NCBI RefSeq assembly: GCF_003046475.1
Contig: NZ_PZZZ01000007.1
Coordinates: 1-64,000 of the forward strand
Source: Mycoplana dimorpha
Lineage (GTDB): Bacteria > Pseudomonadota > Alphaproteobacteria > Rhizobiales > Rhizobiaceae
DNA length: 64,000 nucleotides
Direction of reading: 5' to 3'
Shown: piece after piece, positions 27,871 through 37,948 of the stretch
How the letters are laid out: each line of letters opens with the position of its first letter
Position numbering within the stretch: position 1 is the first letter of the stretch
Notes under the pieces: generated by a model
Told to the model about the DNA's origin: nothing
Seen by the model: the letters and a program-made list of their open reading frames with translations, nothing else
Databases searched by the model: none
Made by a program: the position numbers and the translations under genes

Positions 27871-29079
27871 ATGACCTCAACCGCCCCCTGGACCTCGGAA
27901 AAGCCGACCGCCCTTCTCGTTCTCGCCGACGGAACCGTGATCGAAGGCAAGGGGATCGGCGCGACCGGCAAGGTTCAAGCCGAAGTCTGCTTCAACACGG
28001 CACTGACGGGCTATGAGGAGATCCTCACCGACCCGTCCTATCTCGGTCAGATCGTCACCTTCACCTTCCCCCATATCGGCAATGTCGGGACCAACGGCGA
28101 AGACATCGAAGACCTGACGCCCGCCGCGCGGCACGGCGCAGTCGGCGTGATCTTCAAGGCCGACATCACCGATCCCTCCAACTACCGCGCGGTGAAGCAC
28201 CTCGATACGTGGCTGAAGGCGCGCGGCATCATCGGCCTGTGCGGCATCGACACGCGCGCGCTGACGGCCTGGATCCGTGAGAACGGCGCGCCGAACGCGG
28301 TGATCGCCCACGACCCCTCCGGCGTTTTCGACATCGAGACGCTGAAGGCCGAGGCCAAGGCCTGGAGCGGTCTCGTCGGCCTCGACCTTGCCAAGGTGGT
28401 TTCCTCCGGCCAGTCCGCACATTGGAGCCAGCGGCCCTGGGTCTGGAACGAAGGCTATGACGATCTGTCGGAAGGCGAGGCTAAGTACCATATCGTCGCC
28501 CTCGACTTCGGCGTGAAGCGCAACATCCTGCGGCTCTTTGCCGGTCTCGGCTGCAAGGTGACGGTGATGCCGGCCACCTCGAGCGCCGAAGAGGTGCTGG
28601 CGCAGAAGCCGGACGGCCTGTTCCTTTCGAACGGCCCCGGCGACCCGGCCGCCACCGGCAAGTACGCGGCGCCGGTGATCCGCGAACTGATCAAGACCGG
28701 CATTCCGATGTTCGGCATCTGCCTCGGCCACCAGATCCTCGGCCTTGCGCTCGGCGCCAAGACGGAGAAGATGCACCAGGGCCATCATGGCGCCAATCAT
28801 CCGGTCAAGGACCACACCACGGGCAAGGTCGAGATCGTCTCGATGAACCACGGCTTCGCCGTCGCCTCGGACTCGCTGCCTGAAGGCGTCGAGGAGACGC
28901 ATGTCTCGCTGTTCGACGGCACCAACTGCGGCCTGCGCCTCGTCGGCAAGCCGGTGTTCTCGGTCCAGCACCACCCGGAAGCCTCGCCCGGCCCGCAGGA
29001 CAGCCACTATCTCTTCCGACGCTTCCTCAACCTGGTGCGCGAGAAAAAGGGCGAAGAGGCGATCCCCGAGCGGGCCTGA
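27871..29079 (+). CDS. carA: Carbamoyl-phosphate synthase small subunit
   Basis: 402-aa glutaminase subunit that passes ammonia to CarB for carbamoyl phosphate, precursor of arginine and pyrimidines. The N-terminal domain starts LLVLADGTVIEGKGIGATG; the class I glutamine amidotransferase domain has nucleophile Cys284 in GICLGHQILGLA and His368/Glu370 in QHHPEASPGP. The ATG at 27871 (MTSTAPW) is preferred to the one at 27865 because AAAAGGG then has 6-nt spacing and homologues start similarly. carB is not adjacent: it lies 4.6 kb downstream behind three minus-strand genes. Confidence 0.97.
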   Translation: MTSTAPWTSEKPTALLVLADGTVIEGKGIGATGKVQAEVCFNTALTGYEEILTDPSYLGQIVTFTFPHIGNVGTNGEDIEDLTPAARHGAVGVIFKADITDPSNYRAVKHLDTWLKARGIIGLCGIDTRALTAWIRENGAPNAVIAHDPSGVFDIETLKAEAKAWSGLVGLDLAKVVSSGQSAHWSQRPWVWNEGYDDLSEGEAKYHIVALDFGVKRNILRLFAGLGCKVTVMPATSSAEEVLAQKPDGLFLSNGPGDPAATGKYAAPVIRELIKTGIPMFGICLGHQILGLALGAKTEKMHQGHHGANHPVKDHTTGKVEIVSMNHGFAVASDSLPEGVEETHVSLFDGTNCGLRLVGKPVFSVQHHPEASPGPQDSHYLFRRFLNLVREKKGEEAIPERA

Positions 29080-29102
29080 CCGCTTTAGGCTACGTGGAAT
29101 CG

Positions 29103-29137
29103 AAGGCCCGGAGGTGAAAGCCCTTCCGGGCCTTTCT
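29103..29137 (+). terminator. Intrinsic terminator of carA
   Basis: 10-bp stem (29103-29112 with 29125-29134), 12-nt loop, then TTTCTC. 24 nt after the stop codon. Confidence 0.7.
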
Positions 29138-29304
29138 CGTTTGAGCGACGATGAGGCGCGAGATGAAGCTCGCCGTGCGACACGGCCCCTCGCCTGTACA
29201 AATTGCCGGCGCGTTAAAGGGACACGTGAGCGGCGCGGCGCCGTCCGTCTCCGCTCGCGGTGAGGAAGTGCCGGCAGATGCACGGCAGGTTGATTAGCGG
29301 GACG

Positions 29305-30675
29305 TCAACCCTGCCGCGCCAGCATGCGGAAGTAGCGCCAGTTGAGCAGGATGGCGGCGGCCGCGAGCCCGCAGAGGAAGCCGAGCCAGACGCCGATGCC
29401 GCCGAGACCGAGCGGAAAGGCGAAAGTCCAGGCGCAGACGAAGCCGATCGGCCAGTAGGCGATCAGCGCCAGGATCATCGGCACGCGGGTGTCCTTCAAC
29501 CCGCGCAGCAGGCCGGAAGCGATCGCCTGCAGTCCGTCGACGAGCTGGAAGATACCGGCGATGATGACCAGCGGCCCGGCATAGGCGAGCACCTGTGCAG
29601 CCTCGGGGGACTGCCGGTCGAGGAAGACGCCTGCAAGCGTCGTCGGCATGAGGGCGAAGAGGACCCCGCCCGAAAGCGCAATCAGCGACGCGACGCCGAT
29701 GACCGCCAGCGACGCCCGCCTCACGCCCTGATGATCGCCCTTGCCATGCGCCACCCCGACGCGCACCGTCGCCGCCTGGGCGAGGCCATAAGGGAACATG
29801 AAGGCGATCGACGTGAGCTGGAGGGCGATGCCGTGGGCGGCGAGTTCGATCGTGCCGATCGATCCCATCAGCAGCGAGGCGACGGTGAACAGGCTGACCT
29901 CGGCCAGGATGGTGAGGCCGATCGGCAGGCCGAGATGCAGCACCTCGAAGAAGGCCGGCCAGTCAGGCCGCCAGAACCGTACGAACAGCTCGTAGCGGCG
30001 CATCTCCGGGCGGCCCTGGACATAGATCACGATCAGCACGAACGACAGGGTGTTCACGCCGAAGGAGACGATCGCCGCCCCCTCCATGCCCAGCGCCGGC
30101 AGGCCGAAGTGACCGAGTACCAGCGCATAGGCGAAGATGGCGTTGACGACGAGCACGAGGATCGTGATCCAGAGGATGATCCCCGCCTTGCCGTGGGCGC
30201 TGACCAGCCCGCGCAGGGTCATGAACAGCAGCGCCGGCGGCAGGCCCCAGTGGGCGATCGCCAGATAGCGGTGGGCCAGCGCTGCGACCTCGGGCTTCTG
30301 GTCGGCGTAGAGCAGTATCTGTTCGGCGTAGGAAAAGAGCGGCGCCGTCAACAGCGAGTAAAGCAGCACGACCCACATGCCCATGCGTACCGATCGCCGC
30401 ACCGAGACGAGGTCGCCGCGTCCGTAGGCCTGCGCCACCATCGGGATCACGGCGGTCGCGAAGCCCGAACCGAAGATGAAGATGGTGAAGAAGAACTGCC
30501 CGGCAAGCACGATCGCTGCCAGGTGGGCGGCGCCGAGCCGCCCGAGGATGACCACGTCGGTGGTGTGGATGCCGAGCTGCGCCAGTTGCGCGCCGATCAG
30601 GGGAATGCCGAGGGCCAGCGTCGCCCGGACCTGTGCTGCCCAGCTGTTGTTTTCGCGTCTTGCGACCGTATGCAT
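29305..30675 (-). CDS. MATE family efflux transporter
   Basis: 456-aa inner-membrane antiporter with about 12 transmembrane helices in two MatE repeats. The first repeat starts LALGIPLIGAQLAQLGIHTTDVVILGRLG, typical of the NorM-like branch; the second at IGLTILAEVSLFTVASLLMGSIG. The ATG at 30675 follows AAAGGTGTCCGAATC; the 39-residue extension to 30792 has no such site. Members export cationic drugs or metabolites in exchange for Na+ or H+; substrate unknown. It converges with carA, and its start is 185 nt from the MFS gene stop. Confidence 0.88.
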   Translation of the reverse strand: MHTVARRENNSWAAQVRATLALGIPLIGAQLAQLGIHTTDVVILGRLGAAHLAAIVLAGQFFFTIFIFGSGFATAVIPMVAQAYGRGDLVSVRRSVRMGMWVVLLYSLLTAPLFSYAEQILLYADQKPEVAALAHRYLAIAHWGLPPALLFMTLRGLVSAHGKAGIILWITILVLVVNAIFAYALVLGHFGLPALGMEGAAIVSFGVNTLSFVLIVIYVQGRPEMRRYELFVRFWRPDWPAFFEVLHLGLPIGLTILAEVSLFTVASLLMGSIGTIELAAHGIALQLTSIAFMFPYGLAQAATVRVGVAHGKGDHQGVRRASLAVIGVASLIALSGGVLFALMPTTLAGVFLDRQSPEAAQVLAYAGPLVIIAGIFQLVDGLQAIASGLLRGLKDTRVPMILALIAYWPIGFVCAWTFAFPLGLGGIGVWLGFLCGLAAAAILLNWRYFRMLARQG

Positions 30676-30860
30676 GATTCGGACACCTTTCGGGCGCTTC
30701 CGATCACATCGGCGCGCACCGATCAACCAAGTAGCGTAGATGCATCGATCAATATTGCGAAACCGGGCCAAAAAGGCACCTGTTCGCGGCAAATTTCACG
30801 GAATTTGAAGCGGGTCGCTCGTTTTCCCGGCTGCGCTGGAGCCATCGACCGCGACCGTTC

Positions 30861-32111
30861 TCACCTGGCCGGCTCCGCGGCCTTGGGTGCCGCGACCGGA
30901 TGTCCGCGGACTTTCGTGACGAACACCCAGACCCCGACAAGCAGGATGACCGCCGCGAGCGCATAGGGCGCGCCGGCAAAAGCAACGGGTGCGGAAGGGC
31001 CGGTGAAATAGCCGAACATCTGCGTGAAGATCAGCGGCCCGACGATGGTGGTGATGCTGGAGAGGCTGGAGAGCGCCCCCTGCAGCTCGCCTTGCGCCGA
31101 CGGCGGAGCCTTTGCCGCAGCAATCGAGCGCAACGGCGGATCTGCGAGGTTCTCGATTGAGGTTAGCAGGATCACGGCGTAGACCATCCAGCCCTCCCAG
31201 GCGGCCCCATAGCCCGCGAGACCCAGCATTGCGAAGGAGAGGCCAAGTGCTGCGGTGCGCCACTCGCCGAGCACCGGCACGACGCGCGGCAGTACGAATG
31301 CCATGACGATCGCCGCACCGATGCCGAACAAGCCGAGCGACAGGCCGATCTGCCCCTCGGACCAGCCGTAGCGATAGGCGCCGACGAACGACCAGACGGC
31401 GGGATAGACGGAGTGGGCCAGCCAATAGCAGAAGAACACCAGCAGCACCCAAAGGATGCCGGGATAGTTGCGCATCTGCTTCAGCGCGCCAAGCGGATTG
31501 GCGCGGACAAGCTCGAAGCGGCGGCGATGCTTCGCCTCGAGGCTCTCGGGCAGAAAGAGGAGCGCGACCGCGAAGTTGAGAAAGGCCAGCGCCGCCGCCC
31601 CATAGAAGGGCACGCGCGGCCCGAATTCGCCTAGGAAGCCGCCGATGACGGGACCGAGCGCGAAGCCGGTGCCGAAGGCGATCCCGATCAGACCGAAATT
31701 CTTCGCCCGCGTTTCGGCCGTGCTGACATCGGCGATGTAGGCGGCGGCGGTACCGAAGCTCGCGCCGCTGATGCCGGCGAGCACGCGGCCGATGAACAGC
31801 ATCCAGAAACTGGTGGCGAGCGCGCAGATCAGGTTGTCGATGGCAAAGGTGAAGACGGAGACGAGCAGCACCGGCCGCCGCCCGAACCGGTCGGAAAGGT
31901 TGCCGACGAGCGGCGCGAACAGAAACTGCATCGCCGAATAGACGAGCAGCAGGTAGCCGCCGTCGATTGCCGCCGTGGAAATGTCGGCACCCGTCAGTTC
32001 CTTGAGGAAGGTCGGCAGCACCGGCATGATGATGGCGATGCCGATGACGTCAAGGAATATGATCATGAAGACCAGGGCGAGGCCTCGGCGGACCGCTTTT
32101 TGATCGTTCAT
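30861..32111 (-). CDS. TetA-like major facilitator (TCR/Tet family) transporter
   Basis: 416-aa MFS protein with 12 predicted transmembrane helices. N-terminal [27 protein letters not shown], the MFS motif [15 protein letters not shown] between helices 2 and 3, and motif C-like [16 protein letters not shown] are those of the drug:H+ antiporter-1 Tet(A) group. Chromosomal rhizobial copies like this are common; resistance to tetracycline cannot be claimed. The ATG at 32111 has CAGATGA upstream, a weak site. Same strand as MATE but 185 nt away. Confidence 0.87.
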   Translation of the reverse strand: MNDQKAVRRGLALVFMIIFLDVIGIAIIMPVLPTFLKELTGADISTAAIDGGYLLLVYSAMQFLFAPLVGNLSDRFGRRPVLLVSVFTFAIDNLICALATSFWMLFIGRVLAGISGASFGTAAAYIADVSTAETRAKNFGLIGIAFGTGFALGPVIGGFLGEFGPRVPFYGAAALAFLNFAVALLFLPESLEAKHRRRFELVRANPLGALKQMRNYPGILWVLLVFFCYWLAHSVYPAVWSFVGAYRYGWSEGQIGLSLGLFGIGAAIVMAFVLPRVVPVLGEWRTAALGLSFAMLGLAGYGAAWEGWMVYAVILLTSIENLADPPLRSIAAAKAPPSAQGELQGALSSLSSITTIVGPLIFTQMFGYFTGPSAPVAFAGAPYALAAVILLVGVWVFVTKVRGHPVAAPKAAEPAR

Positions 32112-32307
32112 CTGAGGGGGCCCGGCGCAAGAAGAGCGCGAACAAGTGAAAGCTGCGTCTTATCGCAGAAGGCTGAGCGAAACAATACGTGAACATCGGT
32201 TTTCTGCTGGCTGAATCGGGAGACACGCACGCGGTGGCCGCCGGCTACCACGGTGCGCTTCTCCGCCCGCAAAACGCCCACCGTGACGGGAGCGTCGGGT
32301 TGCCCGA

Positions 32308-33240
32308 CTAGGGATTTGCGGCCTGGAACGTGTCGCAGTCCTGGACGCGGCCACTGTCGAAGCCGCGTTTGAACCAGCGCTGGCGCTGCTCCGAGGTCCC
32401 GTGATTGAAGCTTTCAGGAACGACATATCCCTGCGTGCGCTTCTGGATCGTATCGTCGCCGATCTGGACCGCGGCATTCAACGCCTCCTCGAGGTCACCT
32501 GCATCGAGCAGCCCCTTCTGCTCGGTGTACTTGCCCCAGATACCGGCGTAGCAGTCGGCCTGCAGTTCGACGCGGATCGACATCTGGTTGGCGTCGGCTT
32601 CGCTCATCGACTGGCGGGCGCGGTTGAACTTCGGCAGCACGCCCGTCAGGTTCTGGACGTGATGGCCGACCTCGTGGGCGACGACATAGGCCTGCGCAAA
32701 ATCGCCAGCAGCGCCGAAACGGTTCGCAAGTTCGTCGAAGAAGCTCATGTCGAGATAGACCTTGTGGTCGCCCGGGCAATAGAACGGCCCGGTCGCAGCT
32801 TGAGCAAAGCCGCAGGCCGAATTGATGCTATTGGAAAAGAGGACGAGCTTGGGCTCCTCGTACCGGGCGCCGTTCGCCTGGAAGATGCCGTTCCAGGTAT
32901 CCTCGGTCTCGGCAAGCACCGTCGCCATGAACTGCTTCGTCTCCTCCTGCTTCGGCGAATTGGCGCGGCTGGCGCTGTCCGTCTGCTCGAAGCCCGGCAG
33001 GTTGACCTGGCCGCCGCCATCGCCCAGCACCTGCAGAAGGTCGATGCCCATGGCACGGAAGATGAAATACAGCGCGATCAGGAAGATGATCGTGCCGAAG
33101 CTCAGGCCCCCGCCAGCCCGGCCCGGTCCGCCCATGGGTATGCGGAATCCCCCGCCGCGGCCGAACGGGCTGTTACCAACCCCGCCACTGCCGCGTTGAT
33201 CTTCGACATTGCTGGATTGCCGGCGGCCCTTCCACTCCAT
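32308..33240 (-). CDS. ypfJ: Neutral zinc metallopeptidase (YpfJ family)
   Basis: 310-aa membrane-anchored protease-like protein. After a Gly/Arg-rich cytoplasmic N-terminus there is one transmembrane helix (about residues 47-63, SFGTIIFLIALYFIFRA). The periplasmic domain has the zinc motif HEVGHH (His189, Glu190, His193) and the third ligand region VELQADCYAGIWG; cysteines in SACGFAQ and FYCPGDHKVYLD are conserved. The family (KPN_02809-type) is widespread with unknown substrates. The ATG at 33240 follows GGGAACCGATC. It diverges from carB. Confidence 0.9.
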   Translation of the reverse strand: MEWKGRRQSSNVEDQRGSGGVGNSPFGRGGGFRIPMGGPGRAGGGLSFGTIIFLIALYFIFRAMGIDLLQVLGDGGGQVNLPGFEQTDSASRANSPKQEETKQFMATVLAETEDTWNGIFQANGARYEEPKLVLFSNSINSACGFAQAATGPFYCPGDHKVYLDMSFFDELANRFGAAGDFAQAYVVAHEVGHHVQNLTGVLPKFNRARQSMSEADANQMSIRVELQADCYAGIWGKYTEQKGLLDAGDLEEALNAAVQIGDDTIQKRTQGYVVPESFNHGTSEQRQRWFKRGFDSGRVQDCDTFQAANP

Positions 33241-33590
33241 GATCGGTTCCCTCGATTGTGGGGCGCGTAACGCCGGAGAGGCGATTTTCGTTCCTGATGA
33301 TAGTTATAAAGCCGGCCGCGCCTGTTGCAAAACGAATTGCAGGCGGCGCCCGCTTCCGGCTGAGCGGGCGTGGGGTCAACGATGCTTTTCGGGTGATGGC
33401 ATTTACAATAGCGCGGCGCGCGGACTGGCGACCTGCAGCTTCCCCTTCACACCGTTTCCCGCCGAACGGCGGCGCTTTTAAAGCGGCAATGGCGGGCCCG
33501 CCGGCTTTCTGTCGATTTCCCAATTTTCGGGGTTTCGCTCGGGCTGGCATTTGCCTATAAGCCGCTTCTAGCCTTTAAAGACGAAGCCTT

Positions 33591-33608
33591 ATGCGCCCCG
33601 GCCGGTGA
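33591..33608 (+). CDS. Candidate carB leader peptide (MRPGR)
   Basis: Five sense codons ATG CGC CCC GGC CGG then TGA, with two arginine codons. The last three codons and the stop overlap the 5' arm of the terminator at 33598-33631, so a ribosome on this ORF would melt that arm. The ribosome-binding site is weak (GAAG about 7 nt upstream). Carbamoyl phosphate feeds arginine synthesis, which would make sense of the arginine codons, but the ORF is so short that chance is possible. Confidence 0.3.
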
Positions 33609-33631
33609 ACCTCCCACCCTGGCCGGTTTTT
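33598..33631 (+). terminator. Intrinsic terminator in the carB leader (candidate attenuator)
   Basis: CCGGCC (33598-33603) pairs with GGCCGG (33621-33626), GGTG (33604-33607) with CACC (33615-33618), followed by TTTTT at 33627-33631. It lies 27 nt before the carB ATG and in the sense direction, with no other gene that it could serve except the upstream leader itself. Confidence 0.65.
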
Positions 33632-33658
33632 CGCGCAGGCGAAAGAACGGATAGAGCC

Positions 33659-36600
33659 ATGCCCAAGCGCCAAGACATCAAATCGATCCTCATCATCGGC
33701 GCGGGGCCGATCGTCATCGGGCAGGCCTGCGAGTTCGACTATTCCGGCACGCAAGCGTGCAAGGCGCTGAAGGAGGAAGGCTACCGCGTCATCCTGGTCA
33801 ACTCCAACCCGGCGACGATCATGACCGATCCGGGTCTGGCTGACGCCACCTACATCGAGCCGATCACGCCGGAAGTCGTCGCCAAGATCATCGCCAAGGA
33901 GCGCCCCGACGCGCTGCTGCCGACCATGGGCGGCCAGACGGCGCTCAACACCGCTCTTTCCCTGAAGCGCATGGGCGTGCTCGAGCGCTACAACGTCGAG
34001 ATGATCGGCGCCAAGCCGGAGGCGATCGACAAGGCCGAGGACCGGGCGCTGTTCCGCGAGGCGATGGCCAAGATCGGACTGGAGACGCCGAGGTCGCTGC
34101 TGGCCAACGCCACCGAGATCAAGGACGCCGACCGCAAGAAGCACGAGGCCGAGCGCGCCAAGCTCAAGGCCGAGCTTTCCGGCGATGCGCTCGACAAGGC
34201 GCTGGACGAACTGGAGAACCAGTGGAACCTCGGCGAGACCGACCGCAAGCAGCGCTACATGAGCCACGCCATGGCGATCGCCGCGACCGCGCTCGACGAG
34301 ATCGGCCTGCCGGCGATCATCCGCCCGTCCTTCACCCTCGGCGGCACCGGCGGCGGCATCGCCTACAACCGCTCGGAGTTCTTCGACATCGTCTCGGGAG
34401 GCCTCGATGCCTCGCCGACGACGGAGGTGCTGATCGAAGAAAGCGTGCTCGGCTGGAAGGAGTACGAGATGGAGGTCGTCCGCGACAAGGCGGACAACTG
34501 CATCATCATCTGCTCGATCGAGAACATCGATCCGATGGGCGTCCATACGGGCGACTCGATCACGGTAGCCCCTGCCCTCACCCTGACGGACAAGGAATAC
34601 CAGATCATGCGCAACGCCTCGATCGCGGTGCTGCGCGAGATCGGCGTCGAGACCGGCGGCTCGAACGTGCAGTTCGCCGTTAATCCCGAAAATGGCCGCC
34701 TCGTCGTCATCGAGATGAACCCGCGCGTCTCGCGCTCGTCCGCGCTGGCCTCCAAGGCCACCGGTTTCCCGATCGCCAAGATCGCCGCCAAGCTCGCCAT
34801 CGGCTACACGCTCGACGAGCTGGAGAACGACATCACCGGCGGCGCGACGCCGGCCTCCTTCGAGCCGTCGATCGACTATGTCGTCACGAAGATCCCGCGC
34901 TTTGCCTTCGAAAAGTTCCCCGGCGCCGAGCCGACGCTGACGACCGCGATGAAGTCGGTCGGCGAGGTCATGGCGATCGGTCGTACCTTCGCGGAAAGCC
35001 TGCAGAAGGCGCTGCGTGGCCTCGAGACGGGGCTGACCGGTCTCGACGAGATCGAGATCCCCGGCCTTGGCGACGGCAACGACAAGAACGCCGTTCGCGC
35101 CGCGATCTCTACCCCGACCCCCGACCGGCTCCGCATGGTCGCCCAGGCGCTGCGCATGGGCTTCACCCCGGACGAGGTACACGAGAGCTCGAAGATCGAC
35201 CCGTGGTTCATCGCCCAGTTCAAGGCGATCGTCGATATGGAGGCACGCATCCGCGAGCACGGCCTGCCGACCGATCCCCAGAACCTGCGCATGCTGAAGG
35301 CCATGGGCTTCTCCGACGCGCGCCTCGCCACGCTCTCCGGCAAGCGGCCGAAGGAAGTGGCCGAACTGCGCAACAGCCTCGACGTGCGCCCGGTCTTCAA
35401 GCGCATCGACACCTGCGCGGCCGAGTTCGCCTCGCCGACCGCTTACATGTACTCGACCTACGAGGAGCCCTTCGCCGGCCGGACGCGCTCGGAAGCAGGC
35501 ATTTCCGACCGCAAGAAGGTCGTCATCCTCGGCGGCGGCCCGAATCGCATCGGCCAGGGCATCGAGTTCGACTATTGCTGCTGCCATGCCGCGTTTGCGC
35601 TGAAGGACGCCGGCTATGAAGCAATCATGGTCAACTGTAACCCGGAGACCGTCTCGACCGACTACGACACCTCCGACCGGCTCTATTTCGAGCCGCTAAC
35701 CGCCGAGGACGTCATCGAAATCCTCAAGGCCGAGCAGACCAACGGCGAAGTCGTCGGCGTCATCGTGCAGTTCGGCGGCCAGACGCCGCTGAAGCTCGCC
35801 GAGGCGCTCGAAAAGAACGGCATCCCGATCCTCGGCACCGCGCCCGACATGATCGACCTTGCCGAAGACCGCGACCGCTTCCAGAAGCTGCTGCAGAAGC
35901 TGGACCTGACGCAGCCGAACAACGGCATCGCCTATTCCGTCGAGCAGGCCCGCCTCGTCGCCGCCGAGATCGGCTTCCCGCTGGTCGTGCGCCCGTCCTA
36001 CGTGCTTGGCGGCCGCGCCATGCAGATCATCCATTCGGAATCGATGCTGCAGACCTACCTGCTCGACACCGTCCCCGGTCTCGTGCCGGAGGACATCAAG
36101 CAGCGCTACCCGAACGACAAGACCGGCCAGATCAACACCCTGCTCGGCAAGAACCCGCTGCTGTTCGACAGCTACCTGACCAACGCCGTCGAGGTGGACG
36201 TCGATGCGCTCTGCGACGGCGAGGACGTGTTCGTCTCCGGCATCATGGAGCACATCGAGGAAGCCGGCATCCACTCCGGCGACTCGGCCTGCTCGCTGCC
36301 GGTTCGCACCCTTTCCGCCGAGATGGTCGAGGAGCTGGAGCGCCAGACAAAGGCGCTCGCAAAAGCCCTCCACGTCGGCGGCCTGATGAACGTGCAGTAC
36401 GCCATCAAGGACGGCACGATCTACGTCCTCGAAGTCAACCCGCGCGCCTCGCGCACCGTGCCCTTCGTCGCCAAGACCATCGGCGCCCCGATCGCCAAGA
36501 TCGCCGCCCGCGTCATGGCCGGCGAGAAGCTGGAAGCCGCGATCGCCGCCTATGGCGAGAAGCCGGACCCGCGCAAGCTGAAGCACATCGCGGTCAAGGA

Positions 36601-37141
36601 AGCCGTCTTCCCGTTTGCCCGCTTCCCCGGCGTCGACACGCTGCTCGGGCCGGAAATGCGCTCGACCGGCGAGGTGATGGGCCTCGACACCAGCTTCCCG
36701 CTCGCCTTCGCCAAGTCGCAGCTCGGCGCCGGCGTCGACCTGCCGCGCGACGGCGCGGTGTTCGTCTCGGTGCGCGACGAGGACAAGGAGCGGGTGCTGC
36801 CGGCGATCCGCATCCTGACGGAGATCGGCTTCAAGGTGCTAGCCACCTCCGGCACGGCGCGCTTCCTCGGCGAGAACGGCATCGAGGCGACCAAGGTCAA
36901 CAAGGTGCAGGAAGGCCGGCCGCACATCGAGGATGCCATCCGCAACCGCCAGGTCCAGCTGGTCATCAACACGACGGACGGCACCAAGGCGATTTCCGAC
37001 TCGAAGTCGCTGCGCCGCGCCGCGCTGATGCAGAAGGTGCCCTACTACACGACCATGGCCGGCGCCGAAGCCGCCGCGCAGGCGATCAAGGCGCTGAAGG
37101 AAGGCCAGCTCGAGGTGCATCCGCTGCAGAGCTATTTCTGA
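33659..37141 (+). CDS. carB: Carbamoyl-phosphate synthase large subunit
   Basis: 1160-aa synthase subunit with two homologous ATP-grasp halves and a C-terminal MGS allosteric domain ([15 protein letters not shown]...[10 protein letters not shown]). It starts [22 protein letters not shown] exactly like E. coli CarB; the second half starts [20 protein letters not shown]. It is about 87 residues longer than E. coli CarB because of an insertion near residues 150-200 (charged helical, [16 protein letters not shown]) and another near 800-830. These look like lineage-specific additions, not frameshifts. The ATG at 33659 lies behind a leader terminator. Followed by greA on the same strand. Confidence 0.98.
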   Translation: MPKRQDIKSILIIGAGPIVIGQACEFDYSGTQACKALKEEGYRVILVNSNPATIMTDPGLADATYIEPITPEVVAKIIAKERPDALLPTMGGQTALNTALSLKRMGVLERYNVEMIGAKPEAIDKAEDRALFREAMAKIGLETPRSLLANATEIKDADRKKHEAERAKLKAELSGDALDKALDELENQWNLGETDRKQRYMSHAMAIAATALDEIGLPAIIRPSFTLGGTGGGIAYNRSEFFDIVSGGLDASPTTEVLIEESVLGWKEYEMEVVRDKADNCIIICSIENIDPMGVHTGDSITVAPALTLTDKEYQIMRNASIAVLREIGVETGGSNVQFAVNPENGRLVVIEMNPRVSRSSALASKATGFPIAKIAAKLAIGYTLDELENDITGGATPASFEPSIDYVVTKIPRFAFEKFPGAEPTLTTAMKSVGEVMAIGRTFAESLQKALRGLETGLTGLDEIEIPGLGDGNDKNAVRAAISTPTPDRLRMVAQALRMGFTPDEVHESSKIDPWFIAQFKAIVDMEARIREHGLPTDPQNLRMLKAMGFSDARLATLSGKRPKEVAELRNSLDVRPVFKRIDTCAAEFASPTAYMYSTYEEPFAGRTRSEAGISDRKKVVILGGGPNRIGQGIEFDYCCCHAAFALKDAGYEAIMVNCNPETVSTDYDTSDRLYFEPLTAEDVIEILKAEQTNGEVVGVIVQFGGQTPLKLAEALEKNGIPILGTAPDMIDLAEDRDRFQKLLQKLDLTQPNNGIAYSVEQARLVAAEIGFPLVVRPSYVLGGRAMQIIHSESMLQTYLLDTVPGLVPEDIKQRYPNDKTGQINTLLGKNPLLFDSYLTNAVEVDVDALCDGEDVFVSGIMEHIEEAGIHSGDSACSLPVRTLSAEMVEELERQTKALAKALHVGGLMNVQYAIKDGTIYVLEVNPRASRTVPFVAKTIGAPIAKIAARVMAGEKLEAAIAAYGEKPDPRKLKHIAVKEAVFPFARFPGVDTLLGPEMRSTGEVMGLDTSFPLAFAKSQLGAGVDLPRDGAVFVSVRDEDKERVLPAIRILTEIGFKVLATSGTARFLGENGIEATKVNKVQEGRPHIEDAIRNRQVQLVINTTDGTKAISDSKSLRRAALMQKVPYYTTMAGAEAAAQAIKALKEGQLEVHPLQSYF

Positions 37142-37343
37142 GCCTAAGTAACCTTGGCGGCACCGGGGCGCTGCATGTAGAAACGCCTGTGCCCCCACTG
37201 GTCGCCAAGAATCTTGTCACTCTGTCACAAAGTTGCCGGCGAGAGCTTCAAGTCCGGCAGCGGACAGCTGGTGCAAGCTTTGCGCTGTTCCTTGCACAGC
37301 CCTCGGCGGCCGCCGAATACACTGGCTTTTGCTCGCCGGTTTC

Positions 37344-37352
37344 TGCTATAAG
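37344..37352 (+). promoter_or_regulatory. greA extended -10 promoter element
   Basis: TGCTATAAG: TG at 37344-37345, one nt, then TATAAG at 37347-37352. An extended -10 compensates for the absence of a clear -35. Start of transcription expected near 37358. Confidence 0.45.
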
Positions 37353-37357
37353 CGCCG

Positions 37358-37410
37358 TTCAAACAGTTCTGCGGGTTCCGGGGCTAATCCCCCGGAAACC
37401 GTTTTATTTT
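37358..37410 (+). ncRNA. Candidate greA leader sRNA (GraL-like)
   Basis: From the predicted start at about 37358 to the T-run of the leader terminator is 53 nt with no ORF. Premature termination here would release a short stable RNA, as in E. coli where the greA leader yields GraL. No sequence similarity to GraL is claimed, only the same arrangement. Confidence 0.4.
37372..37410 (+). terminator. Intrinsic terminator in the greA leader
   Basis: 12-bp stem with one G-A mismatch (37372-37383 with 37390-37401), 6-nt loop, then TTTTATTTT at 37402-37410. It lies 51 nt upstream of the greA start codon and downstream of the greA -10 element, so it must be read through to express greA from that promoter. 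Confidence 0.75.
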
Positions 37411-37461
37411 GCGTGCGTGCCTGCGATGGATGGGGCGTCGCGATTGGAAGGACAGGATAAA

Positions 37462-37938
37462 ATGGTCGAAAAGGTTCCGATGACGCAGGGCGGATTCGTC
37501 AAGCTGCAGGAAGAACTGCGCTGGCGCCAGCAGGAGGAGCGCCCGAGAATCATCGAGGCAATTTCCGAAGCGCGCGCCCACGGCGACCTTTCCGAAAACG
37601 CCGAGTACCATGCCGCCAAGGAAGCGCAGAGCCATAACGAGGGCCGCATCACGGAACTCGAGGATCTCGTCGCCCGTGCCGAGGTGATCGACCTCACGAA
37701 GATGTCCGGCGACAAGGTCAAGTTCGGCGCCAAGGTGAAGCTCGTCGACGAGGACACCGAGGAAGAAAAGACCTACCAGATCGTCGGCGACCAGGAGGCC
37801 GACGTGAAGGCCGGCCGCATTTCGATCTCCTCGCCGATTGCCCGCGCGCTGATCGGCAAGGAAGTCGGCGATTCGATCGAGGTCAACGCGCCGGGCGGCT
37901 CGAAGGCCTACGAAATCCTCGACGTCAGCTGGGGCTGA
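37462..37938 (+). CDS. greA: Transcription elongation factor GreA
   Basis: 158 aa, identical in length to E. coli GreA. The N-terminal coiled coil carries the acidic tip in [18 protein letters not shown] (Asp/Glu residues that enter the RNA polymerase secondary channel and stimulate transcript cleavage). The C-terminal FKBP-like domain has [21 protein letters not shown]. The ATG at 37462 follows GGAAGGACAGGATAAA. The leader contains a strong terminator, suggesting feedback control as described for greA in E. coli. lpsB starts 10 nt downstream. Confidence 0.97.
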   Translation: MVEKVPMTQGGFVKLQEELRWRQQEERPRIIEAISEARAHGDLSENAEYHAAKEAQSHNEGRITELEDLVARAEVIDLTKMSGDKVKFGAKVKLVDEDTEEEKTYQIVGDQEADVKAGRISISSPIARALIGKEVGDSIEVNAPGGSKAYEILDVSWG

Positions 37939-37948
37939 TTGCCCACTG

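Larger units (their letters stand above)
33241..33658. other. carB upstream region and leader
   Basis: 418 nt. The distal half shows nothing. The proximal part holds a TATAAG -10-like element at 33556-33561, a five-codon ORF (33591-33608) and an intrinsic terminator (33598-33631) before carB. Confidence 0.6.
37142..37461. other. carB-greA intergenic region and greA leader
   Basis: 320 nt. A GGCAC/GTGCC hairpin without a T-run lies at 37159-37193 after carB. The proximal half carries an extended -10 promoter (37344-37352) and a strong terminator (37372-37410) upstream of greA. Confidence 0.6.

Noticed and set aside
33605-33658. GTG start for carB at 33605
   Set aside because: It lies within the terminator stem and adds 18 residues not found at the CarB N-terminus; ATG 33659 matches E. 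coli CarB exactly.
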